The notes: generated from the sequence alone by a model not told the origin. Positions 26,099 through 34,594 are shown, numbered from the stretch's first letter. The stretch is 64,000 nucleotides of DNA from Geobacter sp. FeAm09 (GCF_008330225.1 NZ_CP042466.1:3342001-3406000), one strand, 5' to 3'. Program-made: numbers and translations.

Positions 26099-26343
26099 AT
26101 GACTACAGCATCTGCGACTGTAACCAGCCGAGGGCAGGTAACTCTCCCCCGTGTAGTACGCGAGGCGATCGGCGATAGCAAGGCGATTGAATTCCAGGTC
26201 AACGGCAACATCATCACGGTACAGCCAATTCCGGATATGGCCGGGGGCTGGCGAAGTACGCCAAAAATAAGCCGGATTTGCCGTGGGCCGAGATACGCGA
26301 TCAGGTCTGGACAGAGGTTGCCAATGACAAAGCATCCCGATAG
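26099..26343 (+). pseudogene. vapB: AbrB-type antitoxin VapB, frameshifted by one base
   Basis: The N-terminal SpoVT/AbrB fold is intact (SATVTSRGQVTLPRVVREAIG). After MAGG the frame is lost at a run of five G (26243-26247). With six G the protein continues as LAKYAKNKPDLPWAEIRDQV and stops at 26343, 81 residues in all, overlapping the toxin start. As written, the frame instead runs straight into vapC, giving a 209-residue antitoxin-toxin fusion. The same kind of missing base occurs in four other places in this window, so an assembly error is likely. Confidence 0.75.
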
Positions 26344-26728
26344 TCTCATTGACGCCAACGCGGTTCTGATCTACGTTTTAGGTAACCGGCCCGATGTAGC
26401 AGAGGCTGTAAAGTCGGTTTTTGATGGCTTACGATCAGGGGAGAAGGCCGCTTTGTTACTCGAAAGCGTCTTGGTCGAGTGTGTTTATGTGCTTCAGAAA
26501 CGCTATGAAGTCCCGAAGGCTGAAATAGTCAAGCATCTGGACGGGATTTTGCGGTATCCAGGCGTCGTCAACCAGGACAAGGCCGATTTGCGGGAGGCGT
26601 TGAAACTCTACGGGGAAAACAGCCTAGATATTGTCGATTGCGTCCTGGTTGCCAAATCCCGAATAGGCGGACTGGAGATCGTTTCCTTTGACGGATCGCT
26701 GAAAAAGCTCAAGAAAAAGGTTCGCTGA
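26324..26728 (+). CDS. vapC: PIN-domain toxin VapC
   Basis: 134 residues from ATG 26324. PIN-domain acidic residues are present: Asp in SLIDANAVLIYVL, Glu in ECVYVLQKRYEV, Asp in LDIVDCVLVAKSR and Asp in SFDGSLKKL. VapC proteins are Mg2+-dependent ribonucleases that cut tRNA or rRNA, held inactive by VapB. The start overlaps the end of the repaired vapB frame. The pair sits in a cassette with inverted ends and probably stabilises it or the island. Confidence 0.85.
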   Translation: MTKHPDSLIDANAVLIYVLGNRPDVAEAVKSVFDGLRSGEKAALLLESVLVECVYVLQKRYEVPKAEIVKHLDGILRYPGVVNQDKADLREALKLYGENSLDIVDCVLVAKSRIGGLEIVSFDGSLKKLKKKVR

Positions 26729-26763
26729 TCGCCAGTCCGTCTTTGAGAACAGTCAATAAACCG

Positions 26764-26796
26764 AATCCCCCTTAGCACAAGGCTAAGAGGGATTTT
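26764..26796 (+). terminator. Terminator of vapBC
   Basis: 13-bp stem with one mismatch (26764-26776 / 26782-26794) followed by T residues, 36 bases after vapC. Between here and 27041 I see only the cassette end and no gene. Confidence 0.8.
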
Positions 26797-27041
26797 CTGT
26801 TTCAGGGGGAGACATCTGGAGTGTGGCCTGGTTGCCCAATTGTTTTTTCAACGCCTCCCCAAGCTGCCCGAAATTTCAAACTGACCCACTACCAGATTAT
26901 GCGGCCTTGCCTTTGATCAGTATCACCTTTGCACCCTACCTCGTCAAGGATGTTTCAGCCTGATCGGCACTTTGACGGCGTGCCCCTTTGACCATCCGGA
27001 TAACTACCATCCCATACCTCAAATATTTTTTGGAATTCGGC

Positions 27042-27071
27042 CTTTGGTTTTCTGCAAAAAAGCCGCTTACG
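27042..27071 (+). promoter_or_regulatory. Island promoter, copy b
   Basis: CTTTGGTTTT (27042-27051), 11 bases, CCGCTTACG (27063-27071); ends 37 bases before ATG 27109. The most diverged -10 block of the six. Confidence 0.6.
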
Positions 27072-27108
27072 GTTGTGAATGAAAATTTCAACCGGAAAGG
27101 AGATAGCT

Positions 27109-27327
27109 ATGCCGAAGACCAAGTCGATAACCGAGCAACTGCAGGAGTTGGAGGTAAAGCGCCAAAAGCTCATGAAGAAAAAAGAGCGGGAAGAGCAGGC
27201 TTTTTTTTTGAGCATCGGCAAAGCGGTGCTCAAACATTACGAGAAAGGTTTCGCAGGTCTCACCATCGAGGGCCTTGCCGCAGAAATCAAAAATATGGTC
27301 GCGGCCGGGACTGTAAAAACCAAGTAG
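27109..27327 (+). CDS. Small coiled-coil protein at the head of the mobilization operon
   Basis: 72 residues from ATG 27109 with AAAGGAG 9 bases upstream. The N-terminal half is a charged coiled coil (SITEQLQELEVKRQKLMKKKEREEQ); the rest is a short helical domain (GKAVLKHYEKGFAGLTIEGLAAEIKNM). It resembles in size and form the small helical accessory proteins next to relaxosome genes, but no family is certain. It precedes two unknown genes and then the coupling-protein operon. Confidence 0.55.
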   Translation: MPKTKSITEQLQELEVKRQKLMKKKEREEQAFFLSIGKAVLKHYEKGFAGLTIEGLAAEIKNMVAAGTVKTK

Positions 27328-27350
27328 CCCACCCCAGGGAGGAATAAAAC

Positions 27351-27947
27351 ATGATCGCCAGAATGCTTCTCATCGTCCTTATCTCCGCCTTTATTTGCAT
27401 CTGGCAGGAGCGGATGGATATGCGATTACCGCCGCAGGCGAACCGCAAAGCGGCGCTCTTCGCCCAGTTGGGGCAAAGAGGCTTGCTCGGAGCCGTTGCC
27501 TTGATCTGCCTGATTACCGTCTTTATCGACTACTCCCGTGCCGACTTCTTTGCCGCCGTCCTCGATGTCTCAATCATAGGTTGCGTCTTTTCCGGCTATT
27601 TCGTCCGGCAAATAAGGGAAGTTATGTCCCGCCGCGAAGAGCTGACAACACTCATGCCACACGGTACAGCAATATCAATTTTCAGAATCAGGAGAACGCC
27701 TACTATGGAGTTGAATGAGATGATCAAAGCCGTCCGCTCCCCTGGCTCCTTAACTATTGGCCTATCTGATCCTCTGCCGCCTTCCAAACTGATCGCGGCC
27801 GGAATGCCTAAGTTAGGAATAGAAACTCGATTAGCCCCGTCAGGGGACGTCGCAACGGCCGCCGTAATGCAGGAAGTGATGTGTCGCGAGGAACAGCAAA
27901 ATCAGAAATCCAGACAGAAGGAGAACACCCATGGAGACGGGAAATAA
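27351..27947 (+). CDS. Two-helix membrane protein, unknown
   Basis: 198 residues. Two to three hydrophobic segments lie in the first 90 residues (MIARMLLIVLISAFICIW, GAVALICLITVFI, SIIGCVFSGYFV), followed by a soluble tail. GGGAGG precedes ATG 27351. The end overlaps the next gene by 17 bases, implying co-translation. Possibly part of the mobilization apparatus; no family recognised. Confidence 0.6.
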   Translation: MIARMLLIVLISAFICIWQERMDMRLPPQANRKAALFAQLGQRGLLGAVALICLITVFIDYSRADFFAAVLDVSIIGCVFSGYFVRQIREVMSRREELTTLMPHGTAISIFRIRRTPTMELNEMIKAVRSPGSLTIGLSDPLPPSKLIAAGMPKLGIETRLAPSGDVATAAVMQEVMCREEQQNQKSRQKENTHGDGK

Positions 27948-28554
27948 AGCTACTCGTCGACGCAGCATGAAGGCCGTGCAACGGGAACAGAAACAGGGAC
28001 AGCAAAATCAGAGACAAGCGGCAATCGACCTGTTTACCGCCCTGAAACTTTTCAAAAACTTCGATGGGTTGCCCAGTAGCTGTTCAGGCGTGAATAATCC
28101 CATTTCAATTCGGATCAGCACCGATCTCTTTAATCGCCTGGACGCCAAGGCAGCACAAAAAGGGATTATCTTTTCCGATCAGTTCCGCGAGGCGCTATAT
28201 GCAGGAATGAGTGAACGCTGGATTTACGACCAGATTGACGGCCTGAAATCAAAGAGAAACGAGATGAATATCTTTGATGGGTTGTCATCAAATTATCCGA
28301 GTTCCGAGGAAGCGCATAACTACGCTGAATTGGTCTTACTGGGCACTGATGTTTCCCACAACCTTCTCCAGCTTGAAGCGGATCTGCTGGGAAACATCAT
28401 GGTGAAATGCAGCGCCGCTGGAAACCGAGACAATGTGAGCCTTTATCGGGCTCTGACTGCATATACTCCGGAGGACATGGCGATACTTGCGTGCGTTGCG
28501 GAAATTCTCAAGAATTTGTCTTGGCTTGAAGCGGGTTCTGCAAAAGCCAAGTAG
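27931..28554 (+). CDS. Ribbon-helix-helix-like DNA-binding protein, unknown
   Basis: 207 residues. A segment near 53-85 (NPISIRISTDLFNRLDAKAAQKGIIFSDQFREAL) looks like a ribbon-helix-helix unit: a beta strand followed by two helices. A helical C-terminal half follows. The N-terminal tail is rich in Lys, Arg and Gln. Being just upstream of the candidate transfer origin, it could bind that DNA. GGAGAAC precedes the start, which overlaps the previous gene. Confidence 0.5.
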   Translation: METGNKATRRRSMKAVQREQKQGQQNQRQAAIDLFTALKLFKNFDGLPSSCSGVNNPISIRISTDLFNRLDAKAAQKGIIFSDQFREALYAGMSERWIYDQIDGLKSKRNEMNIFDGLSSNYPSSEEAHNYAELVLLGTDVSHNLLQLEADLLGNIMVKCSAAGNRDNVSLYRALTAYTPEDMAILACVAEILKNLSWLEAGSAKAK

Positions 28555-28632
28555 CTGCACCGGCTCAAAATGCTCGAAAGGCAAGAAGCCAAAAAACGAA
28601 AAGGCAAAAAGGCAAAATCCACTGAAACAGGA

Positions 28633-28812
28633 CACACCCCACGCCCAAATTGGGCATGGGGTGTGTGGCCCAGCAAACCCGCGTAAACCAGCTTCAAACA
28701 AGGGTTTGCTGGCAAAATGCTGAATACACACAAAAGCCGCACAATAATACCTAACTAGCTGTTATGGCTGCTAAAAAACGTGTGTACGAAAAGTGTACCA
28801 TAAGGGGGCAAT
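28633..28812 (+). promoter_or_regulatory. oriT: Candidate origin of transfer (oriT) region
   Basis: A 16-bp inverted repeat at 28633-28665 (one mismatch) is followed by a perfect 11-bp inverted repeat (28670-28680 / 28702-28712) and an AT-rich stretch with GTGTAC repeats near 28782-28798. It lies just ahead of the RHH-coupling protein genes, as oriT does ahead of trwA-trwB-trwC in R388-type systems. The nick site is not identified; the first repeat could instead be a terminator. Confidence 0.45.
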
Positions 28813-29211
28813 ATGTCGGCAAGGATACAACTCAAAATCCCTGAAAAGGATGCGGCGGCCTGGAAGGAGCTTGCGCGGCAGAGTGGGTCAAATCTGTCTG
28901 CTTTCATCAAAAACATCGTCAACAGCCATCTCTCTGATTATGCGTCGAAGGCGGTCGCCGATTCGAAAAAATCGTCCGACGACGAAATCAGAAGTTTGCG
29001 AGCGACCTTGGTGTTGCTTACAAAGCAGATTGATGAATTGACCAGGAATCAAACCACCGTCGTTGATGCAACCGCCAAAACGCTCAAACAGGTTCATGAG
29101 CGTGTCACCGATTTACTGAAACTCGGCATAACCGACATGCAGCTTGACGCGGAGTACAAAGCGAAAGCAATCGAGCTTTACGCAGACCTGGGTAAATACT
29201 TCAAAGAATAA
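28813..29211 (+). CDS. Relaxosome accessory protein, ribbon-helix-helix (TrwA-like)
   Basis: 132 residues. The first 45 form a ribbon-helix-helix (MSARIQLKIPEKDAAAWKEL, SGSNLSAFIKNIVNSHLS). The rest is a coiled coil (SSDDEIRSLRATLVLLTKQI) ending in a short helical tail, as in oligomeric relaxosome proteins such as TrwA or TraM. It would bind oriT, bend it, assist the relaxase and contact the coupling protein, whose gene starts 20 bases later. AGGGGG precedes the start. Confidence 0.7.
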   Translation: MSARIQLKIPEKDAAAWKELARQSGSNLSAFIKNIVNSHLSDYASKAVADSKKSSDDEIRSLRATLVLLTKQIDELTRNQTTVVDATAKTLKQVHERVTDLLKLGITDMQLDAEYKAKAIELYADLGKYFKE

Positions 29212-29230
29212 GGTCGAAAGGAGAAAATTC

Positions 29231-31117
29231 ATGGCTGACCGTAATGGTTATCAAAAAGTTGATCCTGGCATTGGACAGAAAATGTGGGACCGCAATGTTC
29301 ACTTAACCCTCGAACGTTACTTCCATGCATTCTTTTTTTCGTTTCTGGCGTGGTTAGTTTCGTGGGGGGGAATCGTTGTTCTGACAACGCCGCGTGGTGC
29401 CGAAGGGGTGATCGGCGTGGCGTTGTTTGTGTTTCGAGGGCTCTATTACGGCATCTTCAGTGTGTTTTACCCGGATTACAAAATGACATTTCAGGGTAAG
29501 GATTTTGCGGCCATCTGGCTTTATGAGTCAGCCGTCAAAGCGGGTCTTTGGCATCTTGTCTTGCGTTTTTTCTCTTGTGGAGCATTTGCGCTGGTGCCTG
29601 CTTGGCTGGTTTATCTCAGGATGCAGTTTGCATACAAGGAGGAAGCGGAAAAGCTCGAAACGTTGAAGCACGTTGGCGGCACTTCCCTTGACGATGAAAA
29701 GAAGATTATGTCGAAGATGGCACGTATGAATAAGGAACAGCCAAACCGGGGACATGTCGCCACGCTTCCGCTGGCGGCAAATCTGTTCCTCAGCAAGTGC
29801 AACGAAGTTTTCGGCACCTTGATCGTCGGAGCGCCCGGCGCAGGGAAAACGGTACTGATATCCCACATGCTGGAAAAACTGAAATCAATGCCTGTTTACC
29901 GAGTCATCGCTTACACATTCAAGGGTGACTTCGTGGAGCGCTTCTATGACCCTGGCAGGGGAGATATCATCTTCAATGCTTTCGACCTGCGTAGCCTGCG
30001 TCTCAACGTCTTTGACCTGATCCGCAATTCAACGGATTTCCTCCGCGTTGCGACGATCTTGATCCCTGAGCCGAAGGGTCAAGCGGACCCTTTCTGGACC
30101 ACTGCGGCCAGGGACTGTTTCGCGGCCATGCTGAACTACTGTTACATGCGCGGGGAAGAGTTCCGAAACAATGCTGAGGTCTGGAGCGTCCTGTGCTACA
30201 CACGCCAGGAAATTCTGTTGAAGGTGGCCCCTTACTTCGGGTCGGAGGAGACGCTGAAGTATTTCTCTGATGAGAAACTCGCTTCAAACGTTTCTGCAGT
30301 CATCGCCGGGTATACCGGGATCTTCAAGTTCCTGCCTCGGCAGTGCGACAAGTTCGATATGAAGAAGTGGTTGGAGGGGAAGGGAGGAAACGGCTGGATT
30401 TTCATCACGAACCACGAAGATCTTTCGGCAGTGCTCAAGCCGTGGCTTACCCTGTTCGTGGATTGCTTGGTTTCCGCCCACCTGTCGTTGCCTGACAGCT
30501 ACGAGCGCCGGGTGGTTTACGAGTTGGACGAACTGAACACGCTCCACGCTACCGTTGGCGGTACCATCCATAAATTGGCGATTACCGGCCGGAGCAAAGG
30601 GGCCGTACCGATCCTTGGCTTCCAGGGACTTGCAGGGATGGAGAAGACCCTCGGTAGAGAGGTGGCCCGTGATGTTTGTAATGCCATGGGCAACAGTATG
30701 TTTCTCCGGGTCGGGTCGGACCCCGAAACCGCCAAATGGATGAGCGATGTAATCTCCGACACAGTCTTTATCGAGAGCGAAATTTCGAACACCTACAAGA
30801 CCGGCGACACCCCTGAAGGCGGCTCTGTCCGACAAGTCCGTAAGACGGAAAAACTTGCCCCGGCGGCGGAATTTTTGAATGTCTTGCCGAGCCTGGAAGG
30901 TTATGCGCGGCTCGCGGAATACGGCGTGACGAAGGCCCATGTCGATTACGTCGCTCGGCCGGTTTTACACGAAGCCTTTGTGCCGCGCCCCGATCTCGAT
31001 CTTGCTGCCGTCGAGATGGAGGTTGCCGCAGCGCAGGCCCGCCTCAAAGCCGCCGAGTCCCAGGCGACGACGGCGCCGACGGACCCGGCGGCAGGGTCGA
31101 AGCCGGTCAACCTGTAA
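29231..31117 (+). CDS. Type IV coupling protein (TrwB/TraD family)
   Basis: 628 residues from ATG 29231 (AAAGGAG 10 bases upstream; an earlier in-frame ATG lies inside the previous gene). Two membrane segments fill about 25-125. The RecA-like ATPase follows with Walker A GAPGAGKT near 200 and Walker B VVYELDEL near 428, plus the TraG/TraD-type block AITGRSKGAVPILGFQGLA. This hexameric inner-membrane pump links the relaxosome to a secretion channel. The C-terminal tail (about 600-628) is low-complexity Ala/Thr/Pro. The presence of a coupling protein without a VirB4-type gene is notable. Confidence 0.92.
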   Translation: MADRNGYQKVDPGIGQKMWDRNVHLTLERYFHAFFFSFLAWLVSWGGIVVLTTPRGAEGVIGVALFVFRGLYYGIFSVFYPDYKMTFQGKDFAAIWLYESAVKAGLWHLVLRFFSCGAFALVPAWLVYLRMQFAYKEEAEKLETLKHVGGTSLDDEKKIMSKMARMNKEQPNRGHVATLPLAANLFLSKCNEVFGTLIVGAPGAGKTVLISHMLEKLKSMPVYRVIAYTFKGDFVERFYDPGRGDIIFNAFDLRSLRLNVFDLIRNSTDFLRVATILIPEPKGQADPFWTTAARDCFAAMLNYCYMRGEEFRNNAEVWSVLCYTRQEILLKVAPYFGSEETLKYFSDEKLASNVSAVIAGYTGIFKFLPRQCDKFDMKKWLEGKGGNGWIFITNHEDLSAVLKPWLTLFVDCLVSAHLSLPDSYERRVVYELDELNTLHATVGGTIHKLAITGRSKGAVPILGFQGLAGMEKTLGREVARDVCNAMGNSMFLRVGSDPETAKWMSDVISDTVFIESEISNTYKTGDTPEGGSVRQVRKTEKLAPAAEFLNVLPSLEGYARLAEYGVTKAHVDYVARPVLHEAFVPRPDLDLAAVEMEVAAAQARLKAAESQATTAPTDPAAGSKPVNL

Positions 31118-31129
31118 CTGGCAGAATTC

Positions 31130-31159
31130 GGGGCCTCCCACCAGGGGCCCCATTTTTTT
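31130..31159 (+). terminator. Terminator after the coupling-protein gene
   Basis: GGGGCC / GGCCCC stem (31130-31135 / 31146-31151) followed by seven T, just ahead of promoter copy c. Confidence 0.75.
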
Positions 31160-31179
31160 ATCCAAAATGTTTCGCCGCC

Positions 31180-31209
31180 CTTTGGTTTTCCCGACCTGAA
31201 CCGCTATCT
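31180..31209 (+). promoter_or_regulatory. Island promoter, copy c
   Basis: CTTTGGTTTT (31180-31189), 11 bases, CCGCTATCT (31201-31209); ends 31 bases before ATG 31241. Confidence 0.7.
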
Positions 31210-31240
31210 CTATTATACAGCCACGAAAGGAGACAACACC

Positions 31241-32692
31241 ATGGCAGCAAAACGTAGCTTCCTGCAAAACATCTGGCACCACTTCAAGCATGCGGTTGAT
31301 GTGATGAACCACATCCGCACCACTGGCCACCTTCCCTCCTCAAATTGGCGCTCTCCCGCTGAACTTGAGCGCGAAGCCGAGGACCGGGCAGCAAAGGGAG
31401 GGCACAATCAGCCTGGCGGCTTTCCGGCGGGCAAAGTCGAGGCGAAGTCCCAAGCCGTCCATAAGCCTGGCTTGCTTGAGCGCCTGGGCGCTGCACTTTC
31501 CCAGCCCTTCAACCCCTACCGGACCGTTTCCGACGTGCCTGCTGCAACTCGACAGAGCTTCAAGGCGATGAAAGCGCTGACGGACGAGGCAATCATACGG
31601 CGACTTGAAGAGGCAAGACAGGCTGCTGAAAAAGTGCTGCAACCGGCGCCATCGTTGAGCGAGGCTTCGCAGCGGCTTGCCGAAGCAAGGCAGGCCGCAG
31701 AAATAGTGCTACAGGCGGATAGATTTCCGTTCTCGGAGAAATTTCTCCCACCGGAAAAGTTCATCGATCTGAAGCATCTCCACGAGCAGGAAGCGCCGGC
31801 CGAAAAGATTGATGCCCTCATCCAGCCATATCGGGATGAGTGGGAAAAGCAGCCGAAGGCATTCAGCCAGGACCGGGCGCACATTTTCTGGGAGAACACC
31901 GCGACCGAAAAAGGTGTCGACGGTGCGGAGCACTTGTTCGGTGGTATTGAGCAGTACGAACGTAGCGGAGCGCTGTACGACCCCGTCCAATTCGAAAAGA
32001 TGTATGGCGATAAGATCAATGAAGCGGCGGCAGCGTTTCATTATGACAAAAATCGTGAGACTCACGAAGCCCAGATAGCGGAAGGGTACGCAGCGGACCT
32101 CACGCAGCGTACGGAACGAGCACAGGCCGCCTCGCAGCAAATTGCCGCTGAAAAGCAGGCTGTGGAAATAGAACTGCAAGCGGAGAGATTCCCCTTTTCC
32201 GAAAAGTTTCTTCCACCGGCAAAGTTCATCGACCTGAAGCATCTTCGCGAGCAGGATGCGCCGGCCGAAAAGATCGATGCCCTCATCCAGCCATACCGGG
32301 ACGAGTGGGCGAAGGAGCCGAAGGCGTTCAGTCAGGATCGGGCGCACATTTTCTGGGAGAACACCGCGACCGAAAAAGGCGTGGACGGCGCGGAGCACCT
32401 GTTCGGTGGTATTGAGCAGTACGAACGCAGCGGGGCGCTGTATGACCCGGTCCAGTATCAAAAAATGCATGGCGCCGAGATCGACGGCGCGACGCAAACA
32501 TTTCACGAGAACAAAGCTAAAGCTCATGAAGCCCAGCTTGCAGATGAGTACATGGCGGATCTCAGGCAGCGAGCGGAGCACGGCGTTGCCGCAGGCATGG
32601 AGCGCCAAGAAGCCATCTCGCAGCAGCTCGCTGCCGAAAAAACGCAAGCGAACGAGCGCGGAGCGGCCGATACCCTGGAGAGGGAGGTCTGA
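31241..32692 (+). CDS. Internally duplicated helical protein, unknown function
   Basis: 483 residues, no signal peptide. After a Lys/Arg-rich N-terminus (AKGGHNQPGG), two tandem copies of a 155-residue unit cover about 160-470. Each starts near RFPFSEKFLPP and contains FSQDRAHIFWENTATEKGVD and GGIEQYERSGALYDPVQ. Highly charged helices rich in Ala/Glu/Gln link them. The copies are almost identical in protein and closely similar in DNA, so the duplication is recent or kept uniform. First gene of an operon behind promoter copy c. It may be an effector or structural protein transferred with the DNA, which is speculation. Confidence 0.7.
   Translation: MAAKRSFLQNIWHHFKHAVDVMNHIRTTGHLPSSNWRSPAELEREAEDRAAKGGHNQPGGFPAGKVEAKSQAVHKPGLLERLGAALSQPFNPYRTVSDVPAATRQSFKAMKALTDEAIIRRLEEARQAAEKVLQPAPSLSEASQRLAEARQAAEIVLQADRFPFSEKFLPPEKFIDLKHLHEQEAPAEKIDALIQPYRDEWEKQPKAFSQDRAHIFWENTATEKGVDGAEHLFGGIEQYERSGALYDPVQFEKMYGDKINEAAAAFHYDKNRETHEAQIAEGYAADLTQRTERAQAASQQIAAEKQAVEIELQAERFPFSEKFLPPAKFIDLKHLREQDAPAEKIDALIQPYRDEWAKEPKAFSQDRAHIFWENTATEKGVDGAEHLFGGIEQYERSGALYDPVQYQKMHGAEIDGATQTFHENKAKAHEAQLADEYMADLRQRAEHGVAAGMERQEAISQQLAAEKTQANERGAADTLEREV
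31716..32645 (+). repeat. 465-bp tandem duplication inside the gene
   Basis: Two in-frame units with a period of 465 bases (for example the block at 31881 recurs at 32346). Most differences are silent third positions. Confidence 0.8.
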
Positions 32693-32694
32693 CC

Positions 32695-32898
32695 ATGATC
32701 ACTAAACCAGACGATCCTGACGCACCCCTGACCGAAGCCGACAGTCTCCGTCAGCGTTCGGAAGAGTACATGCAGGGCCTGCGTGACCGCTGCGAGACTT
32801 TCTTCCAAGACCAAGCTACCCGCCGCCAGGCCGAAGAGACCGCCAAGGCCGACGACTCCAAGCCCAAGGGCAGGAGAGGAAGAGGAGGCACAAAATGA
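32695..32898 (+). CDS. Small acidic/basic hydrophilic protein
   Basis: 67 residues, entirely hydrophilic: acidic N-terminus (ITKPDDPDAPLTEADSL), helical middle, then a basic Gly/Arg tail (KPKGRRGRGG). It starts 2 bases after the previous stop and overlaps the next gene by 4 bases (ATGA), so it is part of that operon. No family recognised. Confidence 0.55.
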   Translation: MITKPDDPDAPLTEADSLRQRSEEYMQGLRDRCETFFQDQATRRQAEETAKADDSKPKGRRGRGGTK

Positions 32899-34091
32899 GA
32901 ACACTTATCCTGTTCACCGCTACGGCGATCCTGCTGCTTTCCGCCGCCGCAGTGGTGGCTGAGACCAACACCGGATACAGCACCGAAGGCGGGCAGAGCA
33001 GCAACGACGGGCGGGTGAGCACCTTCAAGCTCGGCAAGGACAAACGTCATTCCGACAGCAACAGCCGCTCGACTACTACCTCGGCAGGCGATGACGAACA
33101 GATACAGTCGAGCATCAAACAGATGCGCGATGCTCGTAAAAGCCGCGAACTCGACGTGTCCCGGCCGGCTCAGGCTGTTTTTCTCGATTACCTGCTGACG
33201 ATGGAGGCGTACCCTTCCGCGCTCGACGGGATGCCGCAGCGGCAGCTTGTCGAGGTCATTCGCCGGGGGCGGTTGTCCAATCCGCTTTTCCCGGCAAATG
33301 TCGGCCTTGGCGCGAGCAGCGGGAAGTACAGCATCGACGAGACGCGGAAGGGCTATCTCCACAGCCAGGCGGGCAATAGCGCCCGCCTGCTGGCCGTAGG
33401 GGGCGACGAGGCGGCTGTGATCGCCTACGCCCATGATCTCGCGATCCTCGGCGCGATCATCGGTCAAGCCTATCTCTTCCTTGCCGATGACATCAGCGCC
33501 TTACAGACAAAGATCGCGGAGGCGGAGGGGCGGAAAGGCCGCAGCCGCCTGATCTCTGCGCCGCTCCGGGACGCCACCGGCCGGCCCCGGCCGGTGGAAG
33601 CTGAAATCACCGAGATTGGCGCGGAAGATTTTCAACGGATGGCGCTGGGAGCGTTGATAAAAGTCTTCCGCGAGGGGATCAAGGACACGTGGGTTAAATC
33701 AATGAGTAACCGGCTCCTGTCAATCAGCGACGAATCCGGCTGTGTGCTGAAAGGGGCCATCGATACCGTCAGAGTCAGCTGCGGGCCCGCTATCCTGACC
33801 TTCGGCAACCCGGCGGTCTTAGAGATCGCGGGAATCCAGTGGGCGGGGACTGCATTTGCGGGGTTTGAGGGCCGCTACCGGCTGTCGTCAGCTTGGTCGT
33901 ACAGCGAGACCTTAGATCACTTGCAGTCCATCGGAAAAAGCAGTCGGATAGCTTCTGACTATGCCAAGCGGTCGGAAGACAGCCTGAGCAAGGGTAAGAG
34001 CGTCGACGCGGTGTGGGACCTTCGCGAAGGCGTGGAGCGGAGTGCAAAATCCAGCAATTCTGTCAACTCGAAAGGAGGAGGAAAGCAATGA
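32895..34091 (+). CDS. Secreted protein of the island operons, unknown
   Basis: 398 residues with a clear signal peptide (TLILFTATAILLLSAAAVVAET). The mature part is helical, with a block GCVLKGAIDTVRVSCGPAILTF near 285 that resembles VDQAIVRVSCGDNW in the secreted protein at 38370, suggesting related families. Two cysteines in that block may form a disulfide. Overlaps both neighbours by 4 bases. Possibly a periplasmic component of an uncharacterised envelope structure. Confidence 0.65.
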   Translation: MRTLILFTATAILLLSAAAVVAETNTGYSTEGGQSSNDGRVSTFKLGKDKRHSDSNSRSTTTSAGDDEQIQSSIKQMRDARKSRELDVSRPAQAVFLDYLLTMEAYPSALDGMPQRQLVEVIRRGRLSNPLFPANVGLGASSGKYSIDETRKGYLHSQAGNSARLLAVGGDEAAVIAYAHDLAILGAIIGQAYLFLADDISALQTKIAEAEGRKGRSRLISAPLRDATGRPRPVEAEITEIGAEDFQRMALGALIKVFREGIKDTWVKSMSNRLLSISDESGCVLKGAIDTVRVSCGPAILTFGNPAVLEIAGIQWAGTAFAGFEGRYRLSSAWSYSETLDHLQSIGKSSRIASDYAKRSEDSLSKGKSVDAVWDLREGVERSAKSSNSVNSKGGGKQ

Positions 34092-34501
34092 TCACGGCAG
34101 TGAAATGGGCAATCGGTGGCATCGGGAGTACGGCGGTCGCGGTATTGCTGTACTTCGAGTATGCAACGCATGAGCAGCAGAAGATGGAGAGGAAGATGGA
34201 CGTGCGGAGCATGCGTCAGGAAAAAGTCATAAACGACGTGTTTCTCCAGGACAAGGATTTCGTGCCGGACAAGAAGACCCGCGACCGGTACTCCGCGAGG
34301 TCCGCAGAGCTTGATGAGCAGATCAAGGCGACCGAGAAAACGGTTGAGGGCGCACAGGGAGTTTCCGACGCGATGGTGCGCGACGCCCGCCGCCGTGCCG
34401 GCGCCGCAGGCAAGGACCTGGACAAGATGGTAGGCAGCGAACAGGGCGACCCGGCTGAGACACCGGAGGAGATCATGAAGAGGCAGGCGGGAGGAAAGTA
34501 G
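34088..34501 (+). CDS. Membrane-anchored coiled-coil protein
   Basis: 137 residues from ATG 34088 (GGAGGAGG upstream, 4-base overlap with the preceding gene). One N-terminal membrane helix (ITAVKWAIGGIGSTAVAVLLYF) is followed by a charged coiled coil (about 30-120, RSAELDEQIKATEKTVEGAQG). Last gene of its operon, closed by a strong terminator. No family recognised. Confidence 0.6.
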   Translation: MITAVKWAIGGIGSTAVAVLLYFEYATHEQQKMERKMDVRSMRQEKVINDVFLQDKDFVPDKKTRDRYSARSAELDEQIKATEKTVEGAQGVSDAMVRDARRRAGAAGKDLDKMVGSEQGDPAETPEEIMKRQAGGK

Positions 34502-34520
34502 CCCTCCCGAGCTGAATCAT

Positions 34521-34549
34521 GGGGGGGCTGTTCCGCCCCCCCTTTTTTT
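34521..34549 (+). terminator. Strong Rho-independent terminator
   Basis: Seven G and seven C form the stem (34521-34527 / 34536-34542), followed by seven T. Just downstream a lone ACGTTATCT (34551-34559) resembles the island -10 block, but no -35 block accompanies it. Confidence 0.9.
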
Positions 34550-34594
34550 GACGTTATCTACTCAACCTACAAAAATCCTTCAAGGAGGAACATC

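Larger units (their letters stand above)
25835..26892. mobile_element. 1,058-bp transposed cassette carrying vapBC
   Basis: Outer ends hold a perfect 17-bp inverted repeat (25838-25854 and 26874-26890, AGTGGGTCAGTTTGAAA). A 9-bp direct repeat CAGATTATG lies immediately outside (25826-25834, 26893-26901). A third, diverged end in inverted orientation at 25924-25941 creates a 104-bp mini-element at the left. No transposase is inside. The ends resemble those of IS21-type elements, but the family is not assigned. Confidence 0.75.

Noticed and set aside
25940-26335. 131-residue minus-strand frame
   Set aside because: Antisense to vapB and overlapping the mini-element end; no family likeness.
34551-34559. 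Seventh island promoter before the relaxase gene
   Set aside because: ACGTTATCT resembles the -10 block, but the matching upstream block is replaced by a terminator.
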